Assembly: GCA_041740995.1 (NCBI GenBank)
Contig: JBGSKY010000146.1
Location: 1-17,225 of the forward strand
Reading direction: 5' to 3'
Source of the DNA: JBGSKY01 sp041740995
Lineage (GTDB): Bacteria > Planctomycetota > Planctomycetia > Pirellulales > Pirellulaceae
DNA: 17,225 bases
Positions 6,299 to 14,318 of the stretch are shown one piece after another. A program made the translations under genes and the position numbers. The notes beneath the pieces are model-generated. The model was not told the origin of the DNA and did no database searches. It worked only from the letters and a program-made list of their open reading frames with translations. Numbering within the stretch: position 1 is the first letter of the stretch; each line of letters opens with the position of its first letter.

Positions 6299-8790
6299 CC
6301 TTCTATAAGCAACTGCCCTTTTCCTTTACGGTCAACGTAGTCAATGATTAGTTGGAGCTGCCCGGAAAGATCGACAGAGCCTCCGATGAGTCTTAGCTTA
6401 CCTGACTTGGCATCTGCGCGAGCTTTGCGAAATTCGCCCTTGATCCAAATAGCCAGTTCACTTTCTGGGGCTAGGAAAGAATCATCGTAAGCACGTCTTC
6501 TCAGCGTATAAACTATTACAAGGCAAACCAGGCGGAAAAGTTCCTTTCCCGATCCCCGCTTCCTTTCCCGCTTGAATACTTCGCCGGCAAGCTGCATTAA
6601 TTTTAGACAGTCTTCGGAACTAACGAGTTTGGTTGCGTTTCCACGAAAACGAAGCATTTCCGAGGTCGCTTTCCACCAAGTTTGAGTAAGGCGACTAGTG
6701 CTGTGTACGGCAAACAAAGCTTGGACGAAGACTGCAACATGCTCAGCGTCTCGAAAGCACTTGCCAGCTGCTACTACGAAGTCATCCATAACATAGTGGG
6801 ACTTGATTTGAGAGAGTATATGTTCGTGATACGCCTGATGATCCACGTGGGTATAGGCTAACGCACGAACGAATTCGGTCGGATTATGTTTCTCATAGTA
6901 GGGCCAGGCCACCTCCATGAAATCATCCAAACTGAAGCGACCTACGCACTTACCCTCCGAATCAAAGGCGGTAGCATCCTGCGGATACATCTTTTGATCC
7001 TTTTCGCGCAGTAATCCTCTTGCATTACCAAGTGCTTGATTGACCGATTTGGGCGCACTCCCGTTTCGCATAGTCTCCATGAGATTATTCATAGCGTATT
7101 TGGCTGCTAGCGATTTTGTTGCGCTCGATACTCGCGGCAAAAGCTGAGGGAATATTCTGTCGAGACCGTCGAGATAAGCTTGTTTTGTAGCCCGTTTTCC
7201 ATCGTCAGTAATAAATTCGTTCATTCGACGCCAATCAACGAATACCCTTTCGTCATTGAAAAACTCTGCGCGATCCGGATGTAGCTCTATTCGAGCCTTC
7301 CCCTGCGCTGGAAAAATCTCGACCGAGAGGGACACCTTTTCCGCCGTTTCTGAAGTCGTAGGCAGGCCAGTCACAACTTCCCGCATCGAATCGAATTCTT
7401 CATGGGCAACGGCAAGTTTCAGATCGACGCTACAAGCAGCAATGGAAAGATTTTGAATTCTCTCAGGACGTTTCCAAAGACGCCCCCCATCCACCCATTT
7501 CTGCTCCGGGTCAAGAAGATCGATCCACTTCGGTTCTCCTCCCTCGGAAATTACCATTTCTAGTCGGGGCAATGTATCAAGATAAGTCGGCATTTTCGCG
7601 TCCAGCCGCTGTGCGAAACGACATGCTCCCCTCGCTAAAAGACCGTGATCTGAGTTGTGACCCTCTGCCAACATCATGACGGATGTCACTTCCAAGGAAT
7701 CGACAATCCACTCCCAAACGCGGTAACGTTCGTCGAAGACTGCGTTGGCAAGGGCTCCTGAAACGATCACGCCCTTGTAATTTGTTTGCAGACGACTTTT
7801 GAACTGTCGCAGTCGAAGACGTAACTCATTCGGATTCAGCTGTTCCATCTGGCAAATAGAACGCTCGAACTCTATGCTGGCGGGCCCGGAAAAAACTTCA
7901 TTTTCGAGGGGCTTAAGCTGCAACGCACTAATGGCTTGGGTGCACCAAAGCCTATTCCAAACTCGCCCAAAGCGATCTGTGTCTGCTGCGTATTCTCCAC
8001 GCATTGGTTCGCCTTCACAGCTTAAATACTTTATGACCTGCCGAAAACCGATACTCGGAATTCGTTCATGTTTGGTTGGCCGTGCTCGCCCCGGAACGAT
8101 GCACACCTCACCCCGCGCACTCTCACAGACCACCAATTCCAATTCAGTAATTTCAAGGTGGTCGTAGCCGATATAGAGAGACAGCAACTTACCGACAGTC
8201 TCGTGCGGCTGACCCACTAGTCCAACAAGATCTTGGCTAAAATGACCAAACCACTCCAGAGCTGCTGCAATAGGACGCCAGAGAAGTTTGCACTTTAGGT
8301 TATAGGTTCGAAATGCATCGATGATTTCTTGTTGCAGGACTTCGCCCCAATTGTTCGGAATGACGAAAACCACCTCGTCATCAAAACCCTCACTAGCTGA
8401 AAGTTGAGCGATTGCGCCGGCAAGTGCTTCAGAGGAGCGGTAGCTATACTTTTCATCTTGATGCCAATGAACCAAGTTGCCGGATTCAATATTCTCAATA
8501 ATCAAACCAAGAGGAAGACGACCGGTTCCATTGTTTGGATCGGCAATTGCCTCAGGCGGCCACGACAGACCGCTGCCTCTGGGATGTGGTTCCTCGCCCA
8601 TATCGAGTCGAAAAGGTTCCCCCGGAAACCTGTACAGCAAGACGGCATTAGGAAATGAGTGCGCTCCCCCCACGCGAGTCGCCACCGGCCGGGAATCTTT
8701 TCCTGAACCGTGCTGCTGCGCAGTATGCATCCAGGGTCCGTTCGCCGATATGCCAACGAATTGATGACTCTTGGGAACTTTCTGCATCAT
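6295..8790 (-). CDS. Hsp70-like (ASKHA-fold) protein, possibly CoCoNuT CnuH-like
   Basis: The N-terminal 400 residues of this 831-aa protein follow the Hsp70 ATPase layout: FVGISANGPW (11-20) at the phosphate-1 position, VVFVIPNNWGE (140-150) like the Hsp70 'TVPA.f' strand, RPIAAALEW (172-180) like the EP.AAA helix, LYIGYDHLEI (205-214) at phosphate-2, VIVSGALAN (341-349) at the adenosine motif, and HGLLARGAC (382-390) like the Hsp70 A..GA end. The acidic and glycine-rich residues of phosphate-1 and phosphate-2 are eroded, so ATP hydrolysis is doubtful. Residues 400-831 are mostly helical and match nothing I know. ATG (8790-8788) overlaps the TGA of the nuclease gene as ATGA. In CoCoNuT systems an Hsp70 homologue (CnuH) accompanies the McrBC pair and is proposed to contact translation-related RNA or proteins; that role here is inference. 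Confidence 0.8.
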   Translation of the reverse strand: MMQKVPKSHQFVGISANGPWMHTAQQHGSGKDSRPVATRVGGAHSFPNAVLLYRFPGEPFRLDMGEEPHPRGSGLSWPPEAIADPNNGTGRLPLGLIIENIESGNLVHWHQDEKYSYRSSEALAGAIAQLSASEGFDDEVVFVIPNNWGEVLQQEIIDAFRTYNLKCKLLWRPIAAALEWFGHFSQDLVGLVGQPHETVGKLLSLYIGYDHLEITELELVVCESARGEVCIVPGRARPTKHERIPSIGFRQVIKYLSCEGEPMRGEYAADTDRFGRVWNRLWCTQAISALQLKPLENEVFSGPASIEFERSICQMEQLNPNELRLRLRQFKSRLQTNYKGVIVSGALANAVFDERYRVWEWIVDSLEVTSVMMLAEGHNSDHGLLARGACRFAQRLDAKMPTYLDTLPRLEMVISEGGEPKWIDLLDPEQKWVDGGRLWKRPERIQNLSIAACSVDLKLAVAHEEFDSMREVVTGLPTTSETAEKVSLSVEIFPAQGKARIELHPDRAEFFNDERVFVDWRRMNEFITDDGKRATKQAYLDGLDRIFPQLLPRVSSATKSLAAKYAMNNLMETMRNGSAPKSVNQALGNARGLLREKDQKMYPQDATAFDSEGKCVGRFSLDDFMEVAWPYYEKHNPTEFVRALAYTHVDHQAYHEHILSQIKSHYVMDDFVVAAGKCFRDAEHVAVFVQALFAVHSTSRLTQTWWKATSEMLRFRGNATKLVSSEDCLKLMQLAGEVFKRERKRGSGKELFRLVCLVIVYTLRRRAYDDSFLAPESELAIWIKGEFRKARADAKSGKLRLIGGSVDLSGQLQLIIDYVDRKGKGQLLIEG

Positions 8791-10415
8791 GCAATCCCCA
8801 AACTCCTGCAGATGATGGATTCCAATTTTTGAATCGATTCCATCATTGGGAATTCAACCTTGACGACACGTCCTTGTCCAAAGAAGAATTCCCGTTCTAC
8901 GCCTGGGGAGTCGTAAGCAAGGATCAGCGGCCTGATGGATTCGGAATTAGGAATCCTACTCAGCTTGCGTTCAAGAAGTTTCAGACTCTCGTCAAGCATT
9001 CCCTTTTTTGTCTGGATCAGACACCAGACAGGAACCAGGCGCTCGAAAGAACTACCTGTTTGGGCCACCAGAAAAAAATCTGCGGCAAGAGGATACAACT
9101 CACGGCGAATATAGGGACATCGGTTGGCTTGCACTCCCGTACAGTAACTTAGATTCACGTTGCTGCGAAGTGCCTTCGTTCTGGCAGATCCAAGTTGGGT
9201 CTGAGGCGAGACGAATTTCCCCGAGACCGCTTCCATCTGAATTATCACGTCTGACTTAGCGAACGTAGATCGTCGGGCAAACTTCCGAAACAAATAAAGG
9301 ATTCCGAATTCGCAACTCTCGCTGAAAGTGCGGCCACGCCACTTCCAGATATCATCCTTCTGCTTCTGCTGCGAGAGCAATAGTTGATAGGCGTCCCAGA
9401 GTTTCCGATACTTCGGTTCATGGAGTAGGACATAATTTGGCTGCACGGAACCGACGAGCCGTTTGGCACGATTGACGTCGCTGTTTCTTTCCCAGTGAAT
9501 GACCTGTCTGCGGAAACTCGCGACTGTTCGAACGCGATCATGATTTAGGAAATCCCGGTGGATCGAAATGTAGTTTGCACATTCCACGCGGACGCGATGC
9601 AGCAAATCCTTTACCATCCGATTTTCGAGAGTGTCAGTGTCCTCCTTGCGAATAACACCGAGCAGCTCCTGGCGGCTCCCGGCACGTTCATAGACGTCTC
9701 GTCCAGGTTGCCGGGCTAACCATCGCAGACAACTCGGATCGATCTCTTGGATTTTTGAGATCTTCTGGAACTCACGGCTTCGCCGAAGAACGACGCGAGG
9801 ATTGTCGCAAACATGACCTAGTACGCGAGATATTTCTCTTGCCAGCTTGACAATCAATGCCAGTCTGGCGTTGTCCCGATCACCTGATTTAACCCAACGT
9901 GAAGTCACTCGATAAACGGAACGAATTGCCAGACCGCCACAATTTCCTTCCCAAAAAAATCGCTTGGATCTGATCTGATCGTAGAGGTCATTCACGAATT
10001 CGATATGCGTGTCGATCTGATCGCGCATTCGGGAAAAACTTTTGAGTGACTCTGGGATTTCCTCGCTGCTATCTAGAAGCTCGTCCAACAAGCTTCGTGA
10101 GATTCCCGATCCGAGCGGGATTTCCGACTCGATTTGGTCTGCAGCGGATTCCAAGGAATAGTAAACACGAGACGAGGACTGGTCGAAATCTCCCTGAGGT
10201 AGCTCATACTTGTTCCAAGATTGTCGATTTGAATCTGTCCATCGTGCGACCAGCGGCAGTGGATCTTTGCATTCGTCACAATAAACGGACGACTCGTTGT
10301 ACGGAAGGGTAAGAAACCCACGACAGACTTCTGCAGAAACCGTGGCAGTGACTTGGTCCTGAGGTTCCTCCCAGGGAAAGCCACCCACAAAAACGGAACG
10401 AGCTAATTTCGCCAT
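8787..10415 (-). CDS. DUF2357/McrC-like protein with PD-(D/E)xK-type nuclease domain, CnuC-like
   Basis: This 542-aa protein is the partner expected beside a McrB-like ATPase. DTLENRMVK (261-269) matches the T.ENR.VK signature of DUF2357/McrC-related proteins, in a helical middle region (about 120-380). A C-terminal nuclease domain is likely: Asp446 in AADFFLV (444-450) and Gln468-Thr-Lys470 in LIQTKKG (466-472) form a D-QxK arrangement, the variant seen in Mrr-type PD-(D/E)xK nucleases. The N-terminal 100 residues contain a CDEC pair (46-49) and could be a target- or partner-binding domain. The gene begins 8 bp after the McrB-like stop and overlaps the Hsp70-like start by 4 bp, so all three should be co-translated. 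By analogy with McrBC, the AAA+ ring translocates nucleic acid and this subunit cuts it. RNA versus DNA as target is open. Confidence 0.82.
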   Translation of the reverse strand: MAKLARSVFVGGFPWEEPQDQVTATVSAEVCRGFLTLPYNESSVYCDECKDPLPLVARWTDSNRQSWNKYELPQGDFDQSSSRVYYSLESAADQIESEIPLGSGISRSLLDELLDSSEEIPESLKSFSRMRDQIDTHIEFVNDLYDQIRSKRFFWEGNCGGLAIRSVYRVTSRWVKSGDRDNARLALIVKLAREISRVLGHVCDNPRVVLRRSREFQKISKIQEIDPSCLRWLARQPGRDVYERAGSRQELLGVIRKEDTDTLENRMVKDLLHRVRVECANYISIHRDFLNHDRVRTVASFRRQVIHWERNSDVNRAKRLVGSVQPNYVLLHEPKYRKLWDAYQLLLSQQKQKDDIWKWRGRTFSESCEFGILYLFRKFARRSTFAKSDVIIQMEAVSGKFVSPQTQLGSARTKALRSNVNLSYCTGVQANRCPYIRRELYPLAADFFLVAQTGSSFERLVPVWCLIQTKKGMLDESLKLLERKLSRIPNSESIRPLILAYDSPGVEREFFFGQGRVVKVEFPMMESIQKLESIICRSLGIA

Positions 10416-10423
10416 CGCTTATC

Positions 10424-12880
10424 TCAGGAATCGGTCACATGGAGTTCGTCTCGCATTTGTTCCGCAAAACGATTGACACCCAACCAGACAAACTGACTTT
10501 CCTTCGCAGTACGATCGATTGCCTCGACTAGAAGCTCGTCCTTTAGGTCGTCAAGCACTCCTCTTACCTTGAGAAGCGCTGATTTGACGTCTTGATCTCT
10601 AGGATCCAGCCCACGAAACTTTGGAAGAATTTTCTGTTCAATTTGATCGGCAATTGCATCATCTACGGCATCTATATCTCGTGATGGGTAATTGGCAACG
10701 TAACTGAGGATGCCATTTCTGGTTCGGAACCCAAAGGGGCGTTTGATCTGGGACATGGCATCGTCCAAACGGTCTACATAAGCCTGCACAGTCGATTTCA
10801 CATGCTCTGGCAAATCATCTGCTAGCTTACACCATGATTGCCAGTCAGAGTATTTGATCCTGCTATCTACCTCAGGAGTTGAAACCAGCGGGCCCGTCTG
10901 CTCGACCCTTCCGGGGCGACCGAAACGAAGGACATTGGCTCGGTCAATCACTTTGTCCGAAAGGGCCTGTGTCGTCTCGTCTTCATTCATAGTTCCAACG
11001 AAAAAAACGTTTCGGTCCACAAACAATTGCATGATCGGAGAGGAGCTCTTACCAGAGCCAACTTCGAGGCCGATTTCGGCCTTTCTGCGACTTTGGGAAT
11101 TCCTCAAACTAACTCCCCGTCGTGTTTCGAGCCGGCTCAAGAATTCGCTGAAGTAATATTCAACTCTCGCCAGATTCATTTCATCCAACAGCACTAGGAG
11201 CATTTGGGAAGAAAGGGAATAGCCCCAATCTTTGGGTGTTGACCATCCTCGCTCTTGCTCCTCATAGTACGGATCCATTTGAACCAAAGCCCGCCCCAGT
11301 TCTGTGGCGCGATATCGATTCTCGAGGTAGTTAAAAAAGCCAAACATATCTTGCGGACTGTCCCATCTCGGCTGCACAGCAACATTCAGGAAGTGCAACC
11401 CCATCGCTTCCGCATACCTTCTCGGCAATTCACTCTTTCCCGTTCCGCTAATACCAGCAAGAACCACTAAAGGAGAAATGTCGGTAACTTTCAATGACGT
11501 GTGAAACGCCCAAAGCACCCGTTGCGGAAAATACAGTTTCTTGCCTCTAAGGTAGTTGTCGGTCTTGGAAAGAAGATCAAGCTCGGATGGCGCCTTAAGA
11601 AACTTGAACTCCGTAGCTTTCTTGCCAATATAAGGAACCCAAAGTTCCTGGGTCCTTCGCTCATCCGCACCTTCATCCTGCCCAGACAATCGGAGTACCG
11701 TATTCCAGTCCGCACGTAAGTTTTTGATCAGATCCTCCAGTGCGACTTTCTCACGCTCCATGGCTTGTACGTCTGCTGATAGACGCGATCTTTCATCGCG
11801 GACCGCATGCAGTTCGTTGGTCGCATTTGTAAGTTGATCGCGTATCAGCCCCAATTCGCCGTCACTCTTTTCAAGAATCTCTTTGTTTTGGTTGATCTGA
11901 TGTTCGTACTGACTGATTCTCTTTTCCATGTTGCTGGAAATTAGTTCCAGTTCTTGGATCTTGGCGTCAATGTTTGATTGAATACCGGCCAATTTAATTT
12001 GCAGCGGCTGAAGATCCTTCTCAAGATTCGATATCTCCTGGATTATTGTACTTCGCACCGCCTTTAATTCTTCGATTTCCGCTTCTGTCTGATTTCTGCT
12101 CTTCTCAACGTAATCCAAGTCCGTTTTCGCCGCGGTCAACGCCGCGTGTTGCTCATAAATTTTCTCATTCTGCAAACGAATATTTTCCCTAAGATTCTCC
12201 AACTCTCTTTGCAAGTTTTCCCGTTCCTCACGATCGGATTTGATCCGTTGTTCGTACTGACTAATTCTCTTTTCCATGTTGCTGGAAATCAGTTCCAGTT
12301 CCTTGATCTTGGCGTCAATGCTTGATTGAATACCGGCCAATTTAATTTGCAGCGGCTGAAGTTCAGTTTCAAGTTTCGCAGTTACCTGAAGGAGCTGGAT
12401 TCGCCTTGCCTCGAGATCTTGGATTTCATGTTCTTTATGACTTTTGATTTTCTCGGAGTAATCCAGTTCCGCTTTTACTGTCGCCGAAACCGCGTGTTGT
12501 TCGTTGATTTTTTCGTTCTGAACACGAACTTTTTCTCGAAGATTATCCAGGTCTACTCGTACACTTTCCTGTTCTTCGCGTTCTGCTTTGAGTTGCAGCA
12601 GCTTGTCCCGATTGACCTCCAACCACTTTTCTGCATCGTCGCGTTCGGCAATCAATATTCTCGAATTCGAAAGTCGTTCCTGTATCGCCTCGTAGTCATC
12701 TTCCGCCCGCTGCCGAAGCTCCTGAAGTTTTTCAAGACGGACGGCATCTGGCAAAAGTGCTCGCTCCTTTTCATAGGCGATTCGCTCTTTTTTTCCTCGC
12801 ACGTAATTAGACACGGAGAGAAACAGTACTACGGCCGTTGCGACGGTTCCGAAGAGATAAGGAAGGATCAAATCATTCAT
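10424..12880 (-). CDS. Membrane-anchored coiled-coil McrB-type AAA+ protein, CnuB-like
   Basis: This 818-aa protein has three parts. A hydrophobic segment (about residues 5-23) should anchor it in the membrane, with positively charged residues after it. A long coiled coil (about 31-395) contains a 116-residue duplicated unit. The AAA+ domain (about 430-800) has Walker A GISGTGKS (476-483), Walker B LLVLLDEMN (561-569) followed by the McrB-typical LARVEYYFSEFLSRLE (570-585), and the sensor region FVGTMNED (627-634). The classic McrB MNxxDR GTPase signature is replaced by MNED, the NxD-type pattern of the McrB branch that, as I recall, includes CoCoNuTs. It starts inside the end of the preceding gene (8-bp overlap, ATGAATGA) and is followed 8 bp later by the McrC-like nuclease. 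It is probably the motor of the system, tethered to the membrane at one end of a long stalk. Confidence 0.9.
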   Translation of the reverse strand: MNDLILPYLFGTVATAVVLFLSVSNYVRGKKERIAYEKERALLPDAVRLEKLQELRQRAEDDYEAIQERLSNSRILIAERDDAEKWLEVNRDKLLQLKAEREEQESVRVDLDNLREKVRVQNEKINEQHAVSATVKAELDYSEKIKSHKEHEIQDLEARRIQLLQVTAKLETELQPLQIKLAGIQSSIDAKIKELELISSNMEKRISQYEQRIKSDREERENLQRELENLRENIRLQNEKIYEQHAALTAAKTDLDYVEKSRNQTEAEIEELKAVRSTIIQEISNLEKDLQPLQIKLAGIQSNIDAKIQELELISSNMEKRISQYEHQINQNKEILEKSDGELGLIRDQLTNATNELHAVRDERSRLSADVQAMEREKVALEDLIKNLRADWNTVLRLSGQDEGADERRTQELWVPYIGKKATEFKFLKAPSELDLLSKTDNYLRGKKLYFPQRVLWAFHTSLKVTDISPLVVLAGISGTGKSELPRRYAEAMGLHFLNVAVQPRWDSPQDMFGFFNYLENRYRATELGRALVQMDPYYEEQERGWSTPKDWGYSLSSQMLLVLLDEMNLARVEYYFSEFLSRLETRRGVSLRNSQSRRKAEIGLEVGSGKSSSPIMQLFVDRNVFFVGTMNEDETTQALSDKVIDRANVLRFGRPGRVEQTGPLVSTPEVDSRIKYSDWQSWCKLADDLPEHVKSTVQAYVDRLDDAMSQIKRPFGFRTRNGILSYVANYPSRDIDAVDDAIADQIEQKILPKFRGLDPRDQDVKSALLKVRGVLDDLKDELLVEAIDRTAKESQFVWLGVNRFAEQMRDELHVTDS
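11901..12013 (-). repeat. 113-bp direct repeat within the coiled-coil coding region, copy 2
   Basis: This is the downstream copy in transcription order, encoding residues 290-327. By my alignment it differs from the copy at 12249-12361 at 5 of 113 positions, offset exactly 348 bp (116 codons). It covers the protein segments LQPLQIKLAGIQ and ELISSNMEKRISQYE. Confidence 0.9.
12249..12361 (-). repeat. 113-bp direct repeat within the coiled-coil coding region, copy 1
   Basis: This copy encodes residues 174-211 of the McrB-type protein. Flanking protein sequence is also repeated (QNEKINEQHA versus QNEKIYEQHA, 116 residues apart) but is much more diverged at the DNA level. This segment therefore looks recently homogenised, or more strongly constrained than the rest of the unit. 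Confidence 0.9.
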
Positions 12881-14066
12881 TGGGCTTTGATCTGCCTTTT
12901 TCGTCTTTGTTATTCGTTGAGGATTCTTCTTCTGTCACCTTCTTTAACTTCTGCAGTTCCATTAAAGCTGCCAAGAGCTCTATTTGTTTCTTTTTCAAGT
13001 CGTTTAATTGTGTTTCGGATGTTTTAACCTCATCAGCGAGCAATTTGACCTTTGTGTCCAATTTCACTGATTGATCGTTCAGTTTCGCGATATTCGAGAC
13101 AGTGTCACTTTCCGTCTGTTTAAGATTCTTCAGCCGGTCCATGAGCATGTCTATTTCCCGACTGAGATTGTCGCGGTTGTTCCACTTTTCGAGATAGTCA
13201 GCAAGTTTGCCTTTGGCGATATCCATGCGTGAGTCTGAAGTGGCAATATCCTTTTCAAGTTTCGTCTTTAGCGTCGAAAGTGACTCGATCTCACCAGTAA
13301 TTTTTGCTTGTTCGGATCTGAGACCCTGAACCTCCTTCTTCAGGACGCTGGCTGATTCCGTTGCAGCGGTAGCATCGTTCTTTGCAGTTAGGGCGGCGGT
13401 TAGATCCATATTGGCATTGACGAGATCGTCGCTCGTTTTCCGAAGTCCCTCCCTTGTCATTTTCAAGGATGTATCCAGCTGGGATAATTTTTGGTTGCTG
13501 TCCAGCATTTCCCTTTTTTGGCTTTCCAAAGTCGCTTGGTTAGCGATAAGTCTGGAATCGATTTCTGCGAGAGCGTCCTTCGACGAACTCATCTGAAGTT
13601 GGAGATCATTCTTCTGCTTGCTAAGATCTATAATTTGTCGTTGAAGCGTTTGAATATTGTCCAGCGTGGATTGTTCCTGCGACTGCGCTCGCTTTTGTAA
13701 TGCTGATGCGGAATTAGCGGCAGACTGAATTGATTCTAGTTCGCCCTTCGATTGGGACAATTTTTGAAGGGTCATCTCGAGTTCTTTTTCGGCGCTCACA
13801 CGTTCCTGTTCTGCCGACAGCATTTCTTTTTTCTGTTCATCGATTTTTTCCTTAGTGGAAGTGGACATCGCTTCCCATTCTGACGTTACCGAGGAGTATT
13901 GTTCTTTCTGTGCTTCCCACCCTTCGCGATTGGTGACATATTTGACAACGCTCACCAGCCCTGCGGACTGCGCGACGATCGCGATAAGGCATAACATGGT
14001 GACGCCCGTAACGGGAACAAGCAGGCTACCGCCTCGTCTTGACCTCTTTTCGCTTTTCTCGCTCAT
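12873..14066 (-). CDS. Membrane-anchored coiled-coil protein, first gene of the four-gene operon
   Basis: The 397-aa product starts at the ATG at 14066-14064, chosen because GGAG lies 7 nt upstream; the frame is open further upstream, to 14183, but that part lacks such a site. A basic N-terminus (KSEKRSRRGG) precedes one hydrophobic transmembrane segment (about residues 14-37), then an almost unbroken coiled coil (about 48-385, rich in Lys, Glu, Gln and Leu) and a charged, low-complexity tail. There is no catalytic domain. The domain order, a short cytoplasmic tip, one membrane pass and a long coil, mirrors the N-terminal half of the following McrB-type protein, and the genes overlap by 8 bp. 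The two probably pair through their coils, forming a membrane-linked scaffold. Sequence similarity searches with coiled coils are unreliable, so family membership is not claimed. Confidence 0.8.
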   Translation of the reverse strand: MSEKSEKRSRRGGSLLVPVTGVTMLCLIAIVAQSAGLVSVVKYVTNREGWEAQKEQYSSVTSEWEAMSTSTKEKIDEQKKEMLSAEQERVSAEKELEMTLQKLSQSKGELESIQSAANSASALQKRAQSQEQSTLDNIQTLQRQIIDLSKQKNDLQLQMSSSKDALAEIDSRLIANQATLESQKREMLDSNQKLSQLDTSLKMTREGLRKTSDDLVNANMDLTAALTAKNDATAATESASVLKKEVQGLRSEQAKITGEIESLSTLKTKLEKDIATSDSRMDIAKGKLADYLEKWNNRDNLSREIDMLMDRLKNLKQTESDTVSNIAKLNDQSVKLDTKVKLLADEVKTSETQLNDLKKKQIELLAALMELQKLKKVTEEESSTNNKDEKGRSKPNE

Positions 14067-14073
14067 TGTATTT

Positions 14074-14077
14074 CTCC
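14074..14077 (-). promoter_or_regulatory. Ribosome-binding site that decides the start of the coiled-coil protein
   Basis: GGAG (followed by AA) lies 7 nt upstream of the ATG at 14066-14064. It is one of the clearest ribosome-binding sites in the window and favours a 397-aa product over a longer one. Confidence 0.65.
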
Positions 14078-14103
14078 GATCTCTCAGTTTCAGCAGTTTT
14101 CCC

Positions 14104-14131
14104 AGTATGATTGGCGGAGGGTGAGATTCAA
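14104..14131 (-). promoter_or_regulatory. Candidate sigma-70-like promoter of the four-gene operon
   Basis: On the minus strand TTGAAT (14131-14126) and CATACT (14109-14104) are separated by 16 bp, loosely matching -35 and -10 elements. Transcription would start about 30 nt before the ATG at 14066. The match is modest, and read-through from the GmrSD-type gene is also possible. Confidence 0.25.
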
Positions 14132-14180
14132 GAATCCCGGATTGACTCAGCCGTCGGTTTGAAATCAGAACCAGCCATTT

Positions 14181-14207
14181 CACAATCCTGTGAATTTCCT
14201 GATTGTG
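14181..14207 (-). promoter_or_regulatory. Inverted repeat / hairpin in the spacer
   Basis: CACAATC (14181-14187) and GATTGTG (14201-14207) form a perfect 7-bp inverted repeat around a 13-nt loop. No T-tract follows on the minus strand, so a standard intrinsic terminator is unlikely. It could be an operator or a weak pause site upstream of the operon. Confidence 0.3.
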
Positions 14208-14318
14208 GGGCCGAAAACGAAGAGTATGGGAAGGTCTTTGAGCATTTGAGTTTAATCTCTTGAGCTATCCAACCGACGACCGCCGTACGAGCGAGTTCAC
14301 CGCAAAGTCGGAAAAACA

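Larger units (their letters stand above)
14067..14318. other. Spacer between the GmrSD-type gene and the four-gene operon
   Basis: These 252 bp contain the operon's ribosome-binding site, a candidate promoter and a hairpin, listed separately. A 63-codon minus-strand frame (14319-14128) starts at an ATG overlapping the GmrSD-type stop as TGATG, so it could be translated by re-initiation. It has no recognisable domain, and most of its sequence reads like untranslated spacer, so I do not call it a gene. Confidence 0.5.

Noticed and set aside
12326..13027. Long plus-strand frame (233 codons) opposite the coiled-coil genes
   Set aside because: It is antisense to two clear coiled-coil genes. Its Phe/Leu-rich product is what the reverse strand of Lys/Glu-rich coil codons gives.
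10424..14066. Interpretation as a Zorya system (membrane motor plus helicase)
   Set aside because: The coiled-coil proteins have a single N-terminal membrane segment, not the MotA-type multi-helix stator, and no OmpA-like peptidoglycan-binding ZorB is present.
12873..14183. Longer 436-aa version of the coiled-coil protein
   Set aside because: The extra 39 residues look non-coding, and the internal ATG at 14066 has a strong GGAG at 7 nt.
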